A DNA stretch of 64,000 nt from Nannochloris sp. 'desiccata' (taxonomy: Eukaryota; Chlorophyta; Trebouxiophyceae; Chlorellales; Chlorellaceae), in the NCBI GenBank assembly GCA_019044685.2, contig JAGTXX020000006.1, positions 682,001 to 746,000 on the forward strand, written 5' to 3'. The notes under the pieces were generated by a model, which was not told the origin of the DNA, did no database searches, and saw only the letters and a list, made by a program, of their open reading frames with translations. Of the stretch, positions 30,641 to 41,139 are shown piece by piece. Both the position numbers and the translations under genes were made by a program. The stretch's first letter is position 1. Each line of letters opens with the position of its first letter.

Positions 30641-32932
30641 CTACCATAAACTAGCTACTGCAGCAGGCCAGGAGTGTTGTTCCACCTCTTCTGCCTTCAC
30701 TTCAACGCCATCGGAACTACCATCACCATCAACAGCCTTCTTCTCCTTCAGCTTGCTAGTACTCTGCATACCTGCAATCTCCTCTTCAGTCACAGGACTA
30801 GACGCTCTATACTCATAATCAGAGGCTGTCCCGTACTCCAAAGCGTCCAGAAGTCGCTGGAAAGTATAATTCTTAACCACCGTCTTCAACGGTTTCAACA
30901 AAATAAACAACGCTGATGCCACAACCAAACTGATAAAATGCCTAAACCATCCTAAAATCAGCATTGGCCCAGTTTGGAATAGTACCAACGTCACCGTCAA
31001 CGGATTACGCAGCATCATGCCCAGCATAGTCAACGCTAATGGTCCTGCTTGAAGAGAATCTTGAAGAAAAGGCCGGAGAACTCTGTCTCCAAAAACACGC
31101 ATTACTGAAAAGTTGCAGCGAAGAAGACGATTAATATGATTTGCAGGAATCCATCCTTTACCAGCTTTCTTCTTTACTGCCTCTTTTGAGCAACCACTAT
31201 TTTTCTGGCCTTTATTAGTATCATTTTCTGTTTCCTGTCGTTGTAGCTGCCCAACTCTCAGGCTCATTGATCTTTGAAACAACCACGCCACAGATAAAGA
31301 CGGTTGATACGGTTGCAACCAACTCAAATACCCTTTGGTGAGTTTATTCTCAGTCAACGCTTGGTCAACTCCACGTGTTAATCGAGGCAGATGCCGTACC
31401 ATGGCGCCAAACCCGCCAAAAGAAAGCGGAGACTGGGTTGCTGCCGCATCACCAACTTGTAATACTCGGTTAAATGCTGGTTTTAGCGGGCTACCACGCA
31501 TATAACAAGGGAATCCACCAAACAGGACTCTTTTAAATGCTATATCAGTCAAAGAGACATTTTGATAGCGAGGCAGCAGCTCTAAATAGGTATTCAATAA
31601 CGAAGTAAATGTCGGTCGATCTGGGTGGGTATCTGAATATAAAAACATATATGCTGTGCGTGCTGCGCCGCCTTCAGCAGGGAACGCTTCCCAAAAGAGC
31701 TGGGAATCGTTAAATGAGTCTGTGAACGAGTACAACAGGTCAGCTGTATTAGGAAAGGCTATTGGGGTGGCGGCGGCATTGTTCATGGCACCACCTGTAG
31801 AGCTGGCGGCAAAGCACCCTCCAACCACCACCACCATGCCATCTGGCTGCTGCCCATTTCTGATTTGTTTGACTATAGGAGAGTAGTGTCCCATACAATC
31901 AATCAGAATACGACACCTTAGCTCATTAATAGTGGTTGTACCAGTACTACCTGTACCAGTACTACCTGTACCAGTGGTACCCGAGTCGGCGTTTGAAGAA
32001 GAAGAAGAAGAAGTAACAATAGCACAAGGTCTATTCACATCTGCTGGTGTCAGCTCTAACCCTGCTGCGTCATTAGAACCACTGCCATTACGAGAAGCAC
32101 TACCACAAGGCATCAGTTTAAGCACCGCACAGTCTTCATAAACCACTGCAGATTTAAAGGAAGTGTGTTCTCGGAGAATACCGCCCGATTCTAAAAATTT
32201 CTTTTTCAATGTAGCTATCAGTTTTTTGGGAGAGATGCCGATATTCAGTACATCTTTTACCCACAAATCACTGCTTAAATTATTCTCATTATTGCTATGA
32301 TGATCACCGCTATAGAAACCGACTCGATCTGCTTCCCAGGCAGTTTCTATACACTCTTGAAGCTCTTCCTGGGTCAATAATCCTGCCTCGACTAAACTTT
32401 CTAGCTCTTTACCGCTAATATTCCATTCTTGAGATCGTCCTTGAAGTAATCGCCGCTCTATAATGCATACTCGATGGCCGAGGCGTTGCAATGCGAGGGC
32501 TAGGAAAACGCCCAAAGTACCTCCAGCAACGCAGACATCGAAGTCTGTAGACTGATCACCATGTAGAATATGTTCCGAGGATTCTGTGACTACAATTGGG
32601 CCGGGTTTTGAGGCTACTTTAGGGTCTTTCATCGCTTTCCAAAAGGCCTCGGTCACTTTGAGCATCTGTTCGGGGCTGGAGCCTTCTGGTGCCTCAAGGC
32701 CTGGAGTGTTCAACAGCTGCTCAACCAGCGGAGGGAGATGATCTGTTGACCTGTTTCCGTTTGATGAGGCGGGGACGACAGGCCTACCCACTGGGGAGCG
32801 AATTGAAGTAGAGGGGGTTGTCCAGGTTGGTGCCAATGTGTGGCGGCGGTGATTGTTGGGAATAAGAGGTAGCAAAGGCGCTGTTCGAAAGCATGAAGCA
32901 GACACCATCGTACTTGGTAAACTGAAATTCAT
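30641..32932 (-). CDS. Plastid FAD-dependent protein, lycopene-cyclase-like family
   Basis: Intronless, 763 residues. After a Ser/Pro-rich transit-peptide-like N-terminus of about 120 residues comes a Rossmann FAD-binding strand, 'FDVCVAGGTLGVFLALALQ' followed by 'VCIIERRLLQGRSQEWNIS'. This corresponds to the uncharacterised plant chloroplast proteins annotated as lycopene beta/epsilon cyclase-like (At2g32640 group), not to true lycopene cyclases. Other family-like blocks are 'CRILIDCMGHYSPIV', 'YMRGSPLKPAFNRVLQVGDA' and 'SPLSFGGFGAMVRHL', a typical flavoprotein C-terminal FAD loop. The C-terminal part has hydrophobic segments (MLGMMLRNPLTVTLVLF, LILGWFRHFISLVVASALFI) suggesting membrane contact. 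The substrate is unknown. Plastid targeting is inferred. Confidence 0.75.
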   Translation of the reverse strand: MNFSLPSTMVSASCFRTAPLLPLIPNNHRRHTLAPTWTTPSTSIRSPVGRPVVPASSNGNRSTDHLPPLVEQLLNTPGLEAPEGSSPEQMLKVTEAFWKAMKDPKVASKPGPIVVTESSEHILHGDQSTDFDVCVAGGTLGVFLALALQRLGHRVCIIERRLLQGRSQEWNISGKELESLVEAGLLTQEELQECIETAWEADRVGFYSGDHHSNNENNLSSDLWVKDVLNIGISPKKLIATLKKKFLESGGILREHTSFKSAVVYEDCAVLKLMPCGSASRNGSGSNDAAGLELTPADVNRPCAIVTSSSSSSNADSGTTGTGSTGTGSTGTTTINELRCRILIDCMGHYSPIVKQIRNGQQPDGMVVVVGGCFAASSTGGAMNNAAATPIAFPNTADLLYSFTDSFNDSQLFWEAFPAEGGAARTAYMFLYSDTHPDRPTFTSLLNTYLELLPRYQNVSLTDIAFKRVLFGGFPCYMRGSPLKPAFNRVLQVGDAAATQSPLSFGGFGAMVRHLPRLTRGVDQALTENKLTKGYLSWLQPYQPSLSVAWLFQRSMSLRVGQLQRQETENDTNKGQKNSGCSKEAVKKKAGKGWIPANHINRLLRCNFSVMRVFGDRVLRPFLQDSLQAGPLALTMLGMMLRNPLTVTLVLFQTGPMLILGWFRHFISLVVASALFILLKPLKTVVKNYTFQRLLDALEYGTASDYEYRASSPVTEEEIAGMQSTSKLKEKKAVDGDGSSDGVEVKAEEVEQHSWPAAVASLW

Positions 32933-33185
32933 TGCAATAGGCGCAGTGTTGATCTGCCTAGGGAGCGTTTGCTGAATAACAGTTTGCTATATTTATTGGC
33001 ATTTGAAAAATATTAGGGCCAAGCAGAGTAAGTAGCCTCGTCAAGTCTAAAGGTTGGCGACTAATCCTGGTACTTGTTCAAATTTACTAGTTATATAAGA
33101 ACGGAGGGAGAAAAGTTGCTCGAACATTTGTGAATATTTTGAACAGCCTGTCTCCTGAGGAGAAAGTGCCGAAAATCAAACCCTT

Positions 33186-33193
33186 TATATAAA
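33186..33193 (+). promoter_or_regulatory. Candidate TATA box
   Basis: TATATAAA, followed within 140 bp by an ATG opening a signal-peptide-like frame. Position is compatible with a transcription start near 33215. Evidence is sequence only. Confidence 0.35.
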
Positions 33194-33323
33194 GGCCTGC
33201 TGGGCTTGAACTGTCATTACTTCATGATAAATAAAAGATCATCGGACAGTGAAACGGGTTAACGCCTCCTATTCTCGATCGGGAAAGTTGATCTCTACTG
33301 ATCTAAATTGCTGAAATTGCAAG

Positions 33324-33416
33324 ATGCAGCTCTCTTTCGCTCTTTGCGCCCTATTGATCGCAGTTTGCGCTGCTCCACTTGCAATTACCGCAAATTGGGT
33401 CGTTTTGCTTCTTTGA
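33324..33416 (+). CDS. Possible mini-ORF with signal-peptide-like sequence
   Basis: Thirty codons from ATG, MQLSFALCALLIAVCAAPLA then a short Trp/Leu tail and a stop. The hydrophobic core and small residues look like a secretory signal peptide. It may be the first exon of a spliced gene, but no junction downstream could be validated: the only GT nearby (GTCGTT) is weak. Alone it would be too short for a typical protein gene. Confidence 0.25.
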   Translation: MQLSFALCALLIAVCAAPLAITANWVVLLL

Positions 33417-33691
33417 GCGAATTCCCGGCGGAGTTGCCAAAAATGCCCACCTGTGATGTAAGGCCACCTGGCCCAATTCCGAAACAATGGTGATGTCTTT
33501 TGTGGTCAATGATTTGGCCACCAGAGGAAGTAACTGCTAATTTAAATGGCGAGTAAGCACGCAATGAAGGCAAATCACTTCTCATACCTCCAATTTTGCA
33601 TTGCATAATTTTTGTCTATACAGAGCTTCTCGCTTAACCTTGAAAGAAGTCTAAGACCGGCGTCGCGGTCAAGGCTCTAGCGTTCGATAAG

Positions 33692-34062
33692 ATGAATGTT
33701 TTAACTAGCAAGTTCTGCTTGGGAAGAGCGGTGATAGCGTCTACCTGGAAGCGGTAAGTTAGACGACCTATAAAAGTTCAGGCTGCAATTTTCTAAAGAA
33801 AGAAATATTGACCGTCTCCACATCATTCTATACTCTAAAGATCTCCAGCCAGAACTACCTCCAAGCTTCCCAAAGAAATCCTGCCGTATGTGCACCTGTT
33901 CTCCTGACTAAAGATTCTATTTCTGGTACATTGGATGTACAATGTGATGACTCCGAGGACGGTGCCCAAAGTTCAAAATGTTTTGGAACCTGGTGTCTGC
34001 AGTTTGGCAAAGGCCAACAAAATGTCCTGACAACGCTTTCCAATTCCAACGCTGCACAGTAA
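33692..34062 (+). CDS. Candidate small two-exon gene, 91 residues, unknown
   Basis: Exon 1 33692-33753 starts ATG (MNVLTSKFCLGRAVIASTWK) and ends at a consensus GTAAGT donor; exon 2 33849-34062 follows a TCTCCAG acceptor. The phase-2 junction restores an arginine and stays open to a stop. The N-terminus is basic, amphipathic and acid-free, like a mitochondrial presequence. The rest contains four cysteines (V-C-A, V-Q-C-D-D, K-C-F-G-T-W-C). No family is recognised. A TATAAAAG at 33769 lies inside the proposed intron and may be coincidental. Support rests on splice consensus and frame only; it could also be chance. Confidence 0.35.
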
Positions 34063-34426
34063 TGTAATGGAAATAGCAATCAATAACTAAAGACTTGGAC
34101 TGGATCTTAAAGTGGCTGAATGAGAAAAAACTTGCCTGGTGGGGGCACACAATTTTTTTTGCCTGTAATTTGTGTCCCAATTTATATTTCGAAAAGAATA
34201 ACACTGCGTATTTAAGTTCTTCCTCTCCCCAAAAGGGCGGGTTTCGAGTGTAAACCGCATCGTCAAATACTGAGCTTGCTGCAGAAAAGGAAGATAACTG
34301 CCAGAAGAACAGTTGTCGGCATGCAGCGGCACTCTTGAAGAAGATTTTTTGTCTACAACTATACCTCACTCGGCAGTCAGTATAGAATATTCATTTTGAA
34401 TTGTGTGATTAGCGGCAACGTCCAAT
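34063..34426. other. Intergenic region upstream of the methyltransferase gene
   Basis: 364 bp. A 150-codon open frame on the minus strand overlaps it and the candidate small gene, but has no domain or plausible start context. Confidence 0.5.
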
Positions 34427-35359
34427 ATGAGTGAGGAGCCTCCCCTTGCAAATCACACGTTTACTTTCGGAAACTCCAATTTAATTGTGAATTGCAGAAA
34501 GACACTAGATCAAACTGTAAATTTCAAGCTTACCGTCCAATGTGAACTTGATGAGATTTGGGATTCTCTAAAAGACTTCGGTGGTGGCTATCCAGACAGC
34601 TCAGACGACGAAGCCCCGTCATCAAGTCCCACCACCACCACCACTGCCTCTGATTTAAAAGAACAACAACAGCAGCAGGAAGAAGAAGAGAAACCCGATT
34701 TATTAGGGCTTGATATCTGGCCAGCAGCAATAGAGCTATGTAATTACCTCTCAGATAACCCGACCCTCGTTGCTGGTAAGACTGTACTAGAGCTGGGTGC
34801 TGGCGTCGGCTTGCCCGGCCTACTCGCCGCTTGCCTAGGTGCTTCTCAAGTTGTATTAACAGATTATGAGCCTCAAGTAGTGGCCCACATGGCTCACAAT
34901 ACCTCTCTCTGCAACATCTCGAGCTCTGTTTGCACAGGGCTTTGCCTTGACTGGACAAAACTTAATCTGCTACCTGCTGAGCACGCTGCCGCATTTCAAA
35001 TCATTCTAGCAGCTGACGTTCTTTATATTGCCGACATTATGCCAGGCTTTGTAGCTGCAATGACTGCGTTATTAGCTCTACATAGTGATTCAGTAGTTAT
35101 TGTAGGTCATCAAACGCGTAGAGCGTTGGTTTTAGATGAGACAAAGACCCCTATGATGATCAACGATGATGTAGCATTTGAAAAGTTTAAAAAGCTGTCG
35201 GTAGAAGCAGGGTTTCATTTTAAGGAACTGGGAAAGAAAGAATCTCCAGGCTTTCCTGGACCGTTGTATATGTTTGCGTGTGCAAGGGAGGAAAGGTATA
35301 TGGAGAATTTGCCTTTAGCGTATATAAAAAAGAAAGAGTCTGGTGACAGTGTCCCCTAA
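34427..35359 (+). CDS. Family-16 (METTL21-type) protein methyltransferase
   Basis: Intronless, 310 residues. A seven-beta-strand SAM-dependent methyltransferase: motif I is 'TVLELGAGVGLPGLLAA' near residue 119, the post-I acidic loop is 'QVVLTDYEPQVV', and the post-II block is 'FQIILAADVLYIADIMPGF', where D-V-L-Y matches the family's D-x-x-Y motif. The segment before motif I, 'GLDIWPAAIELCNYLSDNP', corresponds to the 'G-x-x-x-W-x-x-[AS]' entry typical of METTL21/FAM86/EFM lysine methyltransferases. An acidic, Gln/Glu-rich insertion (about residues 62-95) precedes the core. The substrate is probably a protein lysine, but cannot be named. Start is the first ATG after an in-frame stop. Confidence 0.85.
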   Translation: MSEEPPLANHTFTFGNSNLIVNCRKTLDQTVNFKLTVQCELDEIWDSLKDFGGGYPDSSDDEAPSSSPTTTTTASDLKEQQQQQEEEEKPDLLGLDIWPAAIELCNYLSDNPTLVAGKTVLELGAGVGLPGLLAACLGASQVVLTDYEPQVVAHMAHNTSLCNISSSVCTGLCLDWTKLNLLPAEHAAAFQIILAADVLYIADIMPGFVAAMTALLALHSDSVVIVGHQTRRALVLDETKTPMMINDDVAFEKFKKLSVEAGFHFKELGKKESPGFPGPLYMFACAREERYMENLPLAYIKKKESGDSVP

Positions 35360-35789
35360 AAATGAAAGAGCGAAAGCACCTCTATAATTTTATTTTGTGT
35401 TTTAATTAATTCAAGGCGCTCTAAATTTTCATTACTTTGTTCCAGTCTTTCTGTTTCGTTAAAAGAAGACAATCTGAATTACAGATGATAGAAAACAGAC
35501 TAACTGCAACACACAAAAATAAAAGAGTAGAGTAGAGTAGAAAAAGTCAAAGACACGTGCAATTAAGGTCATTGGTAGGAAAGTCATTAAACCAGCAGAC
35601 GCATATAATGGCTTTTAATTTCATACAAAGAGCTAGAATATACTAGCTCAAATAGAAAATAAAAGATGCAATAGATGTCGCTGAACATCAAAAGAAAAGC
35701 AAGAAAAAAGGAAGAAAACATGGCGGTAATAAAGAGATCAGAATCGATATATACTTGCAAACTATCTGACCTGGAAACATAACATAGCT
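35360..35789. other. Convergent intergenic region
   Basis: 430 bp between the stop codons of the methyltransferase and clathrin genes, A-rich, with an AGTAGAGTAGAGTAGA microsatellite near 35527. No gene. Confidence 0.6.
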
Positions 35790-38700
35790 TTAGAAAGGAG
35801 CACCGCCTAGAGGAGAAGGCGCCCCAAACCCAGTAGGAGTAGGTGCCTGAGGAGCAGGCAACGCCAAGTACGAGTTCAAATGCAAATAGGCATTTGCCGC
35901 CTGCTCCGCCGCCTTCTTTTCAGCTTCCCCTGCCTTCGATTCTTCCAAGGCTTCGGCTCTTTCCTTCATCAAGGTATCTACTTTACCAGAGTAATCCCGT
36001 AAGAATTGAATCATATACGGCATAACAGTGTCCATAAGCTTGTTAGACCAGGCCACTTCCAAAGCAACGTCGGGTCGGATGAGTTCATAGCATGAGTATA
36101 AGCATGCTGCGAAACACTCAGGAGCACCCTCAGCGACAAAGAACCGTAACAAATCTTCAGCAATATCTCTGTCCCCAGACTGAGCAGCAGTTTCCATTGC
36201 ATCTCGGTAGAGCTTGTCTGCCTTGGCCAGCGCCACTGCTTTCCTCCATTTCAAGTTACGCTTGTAGATGAGTGCTGCAATGCGACGGAATTCAGTCAAT
36301 TCGTGGAGTTCAAGCTTACCAGCCAATGCCAATTGATCGAAATTGTCATATGTAGAGGTAGATTCACGCAATGCGTTCCAATCTTCTTCTTCAATCAGCA
36401 ATTCATTGACTGCCTCATTCACGGCACCCAAATTATTCTTCTGAACGCCAAGTAAATACTCTTTAACCAAGGGAAGCTGTCCAGCACGACGCATAATCTC
36501 CACAACTCTACTATGATCCACACGTGCTTCCACAACTTTGAGTAAATCATTGAGTAAGTCGGGGTGTTCTTCCAAGTAAAAAGAGATTCCTCGGTACAAA
36601 GTATCTGCCGCTTTGACTTTGACAGCCACATCTTTAAACAAGACATGCTCCCAAGCTAAAGGAGAGTGTGCCACCATGACCATTAATGCGTTATCGTACT
36701 CATCGTACTGTACGTACAAGAAAGTCAATTCTTTCCAAAGCTCCAATTCTTCGCAAACGCGGATCAAATGAGGAACATTCAGACGAGCAGCAAAGAGTTT
36801 GAGATGCTCCATAAGACGTTCAGGGCGATATTTAGCGTACAAAACACCTAATTCTGTGAAAATACCCATGTGAGCACGTTCCAAACCGATGCCACTCTCC
36901 AATAAGGCAATGAGCTCCTCGGTGTGACCTCGTCCTTGATAGAAGTCAGATACTTCAGCCAAATCATCAGCTGCAATGATGATATTCAAGCCACACAATT
37001 GTGCTAGCTTAAATTCATTCTCTTCAACGCAGGCATAGCACACTTCCTTCCAGGTACGAGGAGAATTGGCCTTGCGAGCAGCATCGACTGCGCCCTGCCA
37101 TTGATGCAAACGAACCAACGTAGAGGCCAAACGACCCCAATTGGGGATACGAGAATACACCACACGAGCAGCTTCAAACGCACCTTCTTCAAAGGCACGG
37201 TCACCAACAGTCTGTAAATTGGCAGAGTGGCTGCCAGAGATGAATTCCTCCAACGCACCGAGCTCCTTATTCGCAGCATATGCATAGGCCAATTCAGTAT
37301 CCACAGCAGGATCTTTGATCTTTTTGCGTACCATGAGTAAATATTTAGGTAAGTCTGCATACTCTCGAGTCTCTGCAGCCTTGGAAATGACTTCATTCCA
37401 TTTGGAAGTATCTGAGGAACGTATGAATGCAGCAACAGACTCACCAAGCTGACCAGATTCCAAGTAAGCGTTACCCAGCTCAGACCATACACCAGGCTCA
37501 TCAATCTTTGTAGCAAACTCGTGAGCGCGGTTCAAATCTTCCATGTGGTCTAGCAAGACACGTACCGCTTGCGCTTTGAGATTAAATTTACGATAAATCT
37601 CAAAAGCTTCTTCAAACAGCTCATAGCCTACAGCAATCTCACCCACAGCAGGGCCATCAAAGTTATCCAACCTGTGAATATAATCCTTCACTCGGCTAGG
37701 ATCAGCCTTTATAGCGGTAATGATCAACAGATTTTGCAAATTGTGGTTATTTGAGAACGAGGTATTATTTAATACAATCTTTTCGAGTAATTCAATCAAC
37801 TCAGACTGTAAATCAGCAGCCATGAATGCCTTTACAGCCACAGAAACCTGTTCAGGGTTCTTGCATTCGGGAAGAGCAGTAGAAACAACTTGATCGATGA
37901 CTTGACGACGGTGCTTATTATCGACATCCAAAACCTTACCCCATAGATCCATGTCTTGACGATCAGCCACATAGCGAGCTTGTAATTTAAACATGGCATG
38001 TTTATTGGTGCATGCTACCAGCTGGTCGTCGCATTGGCCACGTTTATAAGCGACACACGCCAACCCGGGATCCCTCTTTTCAGCAAATTTGCCAACTACG
38101 GCAGAATCGTAGTAGGGGTTGGTAGTTAAGAAGTGTTCAGGGTTGTTATTGGTATCAATGATGATTTTACCAAGAGCGTTATGGACTTGAGGATCTTTGG
38201 AACCTTCAGAAACCAATTGCTCCAACAGCGGACTGAGTAAACGAAGCTTATTTCTTGCTTCCACTTCTTCTACCAAGGCATCCACAGGAACCAAAGAACG
38301 GACACTTAGAATTAAGTTGGTGACAAAAGATTCTTCGGCCTCAGCGTCCAAAAGCGCACCGACAACTGCAGGCGTCTTTTGAGGGGAAACCTTCTGGACA
38401 TATCCCTCGATGTATCTTTGCATTCCTTTAGACTGCAAGTACTTGGTTAAATCAGCCACCATGTCGAAACGGTCGCAGACATTAATCAAAGGACGTGCAT
38501 CAGGTAAGTTTGCTTCCATTAAGAAAGTCTTGACTCGCTCAGGAGGGTAATGATTGCTCTCTCGAGTGACCCGCTCAACTTCTTTAACCTGTCCAGTCTT
38601 GGCTGCAGCTTCGATGTACTTGTAATGCACTTCAGGGTCTTCAGAAAAGGCCAAGTATCCACCCAAATAGAAGTAAAGACCGTGGAACGAGCCATGAGAT

Positions 38701-41139
38701 TCTAACAACTCGATAATACGAGTAGCCGTCAATTGCTCGGTGTATTCCTTTGCCACGTTGACAACTAATTGGAGATTTTGTTGTTGATTGGATTCAAGCA
38801 ACACACGTAAGCATTCTAAAGCCCACTCTGCGCTTAAAGTACCGAAAAATTCGATTAACGCCGCAGGCTCGATGGCATGGGTGTTGACGATAACCCGCTT
38901 GATGTCTGCCAGATCAGTATAATGCTGTAAAGCTCTCATATAAAGGCCAGATTTCTCGCAAAGCTGGGCAATACGAGGACGATCATAATGCGTTAAGGTT
39001 CCATTCGCCAAAATGGCGTCTGCGACCTGGGGATTGGTGACAAGATTAATTTCCAACAACTTGGTTTGAAGCGCCGCGTGTTTGGGGTCATCGCCAGAAA
39101 GCGCATCCAACAAGAAAGCAGTAGCTTCACGGACAGCATTACGCTGTAAAAACAAATCTGCAATGGAATTAATGTCCATGGGAGGACCAGGTTGGCGCGC
39201 CACCATTTTAGCCAGATTCACAGCAGCGTCAGGATTGTCCATCATCATTCTTTGTAATAAGAAAGCGTAGTCCGGTGCAGCACCGGAAGAGCGTGTGTAC
39301 GTGGCCAATTGATCAAAATCTCCTTTGGCAGCTAATGCTTCAACTACTTTACCACTGGCACCAGAAGTCTGATAGATAGCGAGAGCGGTGTCCCAGTCAG
39401 AAGCGCTTTTGAAAAGATCTCCAAGCTCCTCACTGGGAGCCAGCTTGCCATCTTTGTACCAATTATCCAACAGCTGTTTCTTATTCTGGCTCATGACAAG
39501 AGTACCCAGTTCCACAGACTCAAATGCGTTGAGAGAAGACTTGGTCAGAATGGTTCCAAAATAAACGAGCAGAGGGGAGGTTTGTCCAGCAACAGCAGGA
39601 ACTCGTTTAAACGCCTCTACCGTCTCTTTAGTCCGTAATACACCTTGAGGAGATTCTGCGGCAAGCTCAGCTGCTTCTTTATATTGTCCAGCTCCAAATA
39701 ACTTTTGGAAATTCTGAACAACCAGATTTTCTGCTCCAGGCAGGTTGGCTCTCTTGGCCAAAGCCATGGCCAAATCCAGGTTATTAAGCTGTCCAGAGAC
39801 GAAAGGAACCATAGCAGCTTCGTTTACACTCCCAGCGAGGACCTGGCCCCTGCGGTTGATAGCGGTGAAGCCATCCCCGCCAGCAGCGGCAATGAAGACA
39901 GGATCAGAGGAGATCCGGGTACGATAGACAGCAGTAGCTGATTCCAAGTCGTATACAAAGAGTAAACCAAGTTTGGTGATGACGTAGACAAGACCATACT
40001 TAGCACTTACTTGCATAGAGACAGGGAAATCGTCAGCGAACTCAGGTGGAAAGAAAAGCTCAGCGCTCTTTTTCAAAGACGTCTGTCCTGGCTGGCCAAG
40101 CTCAATCACGTGGAGTTTTGAATTAACTGCACCGTTGACCAAGGTCTTCTGGGCAAAGGATATGACAGGGACCGGTGCGGGCTTTCCAGGCAACTGAACC
40201 ATGGCAAAGGCAGCAGCATGCGCTTCCAAAGCCTGACTGCGTGATTGCTCAACAGAGTAAAGTTGCATGAATCCCTTAACAAGCTGAGGGCGTTCAGGCG
40301 CACCAGGTGCAATGCCTACAAGCACCCACCATTTACTGGTAGGATCGATACGGCACGAAATTATCTGAGTGTTCTGCAGATTAGCAGCTCGATCAAACAT
40401 TTTCACAGGATCACCAGCGCCCTCCAAATCCCAAGAGTAGACACCAGTTGCAGTGACTAAACCGAGCTTCGAAGGGGTAACCCACTTCCAGAACACGACA
40501 TTCTGAGAGAATTGAACGGATTTTACCTTCTGCTTGGTGCCCAAATTGAAGATTTGCAGGTTGTCTCCTTCGACGCCAGCGACCTGAGCCTTGAGGGCTA
40601 TAATCTGGCTCTCTGGGTTCATGATGGCGCTGTCGGCGGAGATGGGACGACGCTGAGGAGCAGTGGGATTATCAGTATCGATGATCACCTGTAAAATAGA
40701 GCAGAAGAATGAGAAGAGAAAATTAGAGGAGGATAGGTCGAGACACTGTTGTCGGATCAAAATGGCATGTTGGCAAGGATAACAGCAACGTTTTCTGTGA
40801 TCAACAAGCTGGTATCTGGAGTTATAACAAGAACATCACACTTACCAACTGGTTCTGGGGCGCAGTTTCCCTCACACAGATATATTTTGAGGACTCCAGA
40901 GTAACATTAGTAAAGGTAATGAAGTTCTGCTGAATGCCCAAAGAAGGGAGCTGCAAAAAGATAACGAAAGAAACGGTTTATTTAACTTCTTAGACGAGCA
41001 ATAGGCCAGCGAAAAGCTTGGATTGGCACCGCATCTTGGGAGAGATTGTTGTGCGGTCAACTGCAACAATAGCAAGCTCGATTTAAAACCGTACCGAAAG
41101 GACCTCCTTTAAGTTCACTGGAGCTCCGGGAGCTGCCAT
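35790..41139 (-). CDS. CHC: Clathrin heavy chain
   Basis: Exons 41139-41095, 40950-40846 and 40688-35790, phase 0 throughout, give 1682 residues, the usual length. The N-terminal beta-propeller starts [20 protein letters not shown] and includes '[19 protein letters not shown]', '[13 protein letters not shown]' and 'VVFWKWV', each matching invariant clathrin sequence; these blocks appear only after splicing exons 1-3. The linker and seven clathrin heavy-chain repeats follow. The trimerisation region and a Pro/Gly-rich tail ([18 protein letters not shown]) end the protein; the tail lacks the animal QLMLT motif, as in plants. It forms the triskelion coat for endocytic and trans-Golgi vesicles and would partner the AP-2 alpha subunit at 6.4-10 kb. 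The identification is certain. Confidence 0.97.

Larger units (their letters stand above)
32933..33691. other. Gene-poor stretch with a possible promoter
   Basis: Upstream of the flavoprotein gene. It contains a TATATAAA box at 33186 and a 30-codon signal-peptide-like open frame at 33324, both reported separately, but no gene I can support firmly. Confidence 0.5.

Noticed and set aside
33917..34369. 150-codon open frame on the minus strand
   Set aside because: No domain, unconvincing start, and it runs opposite the candidate small gene; composition looks like chance.
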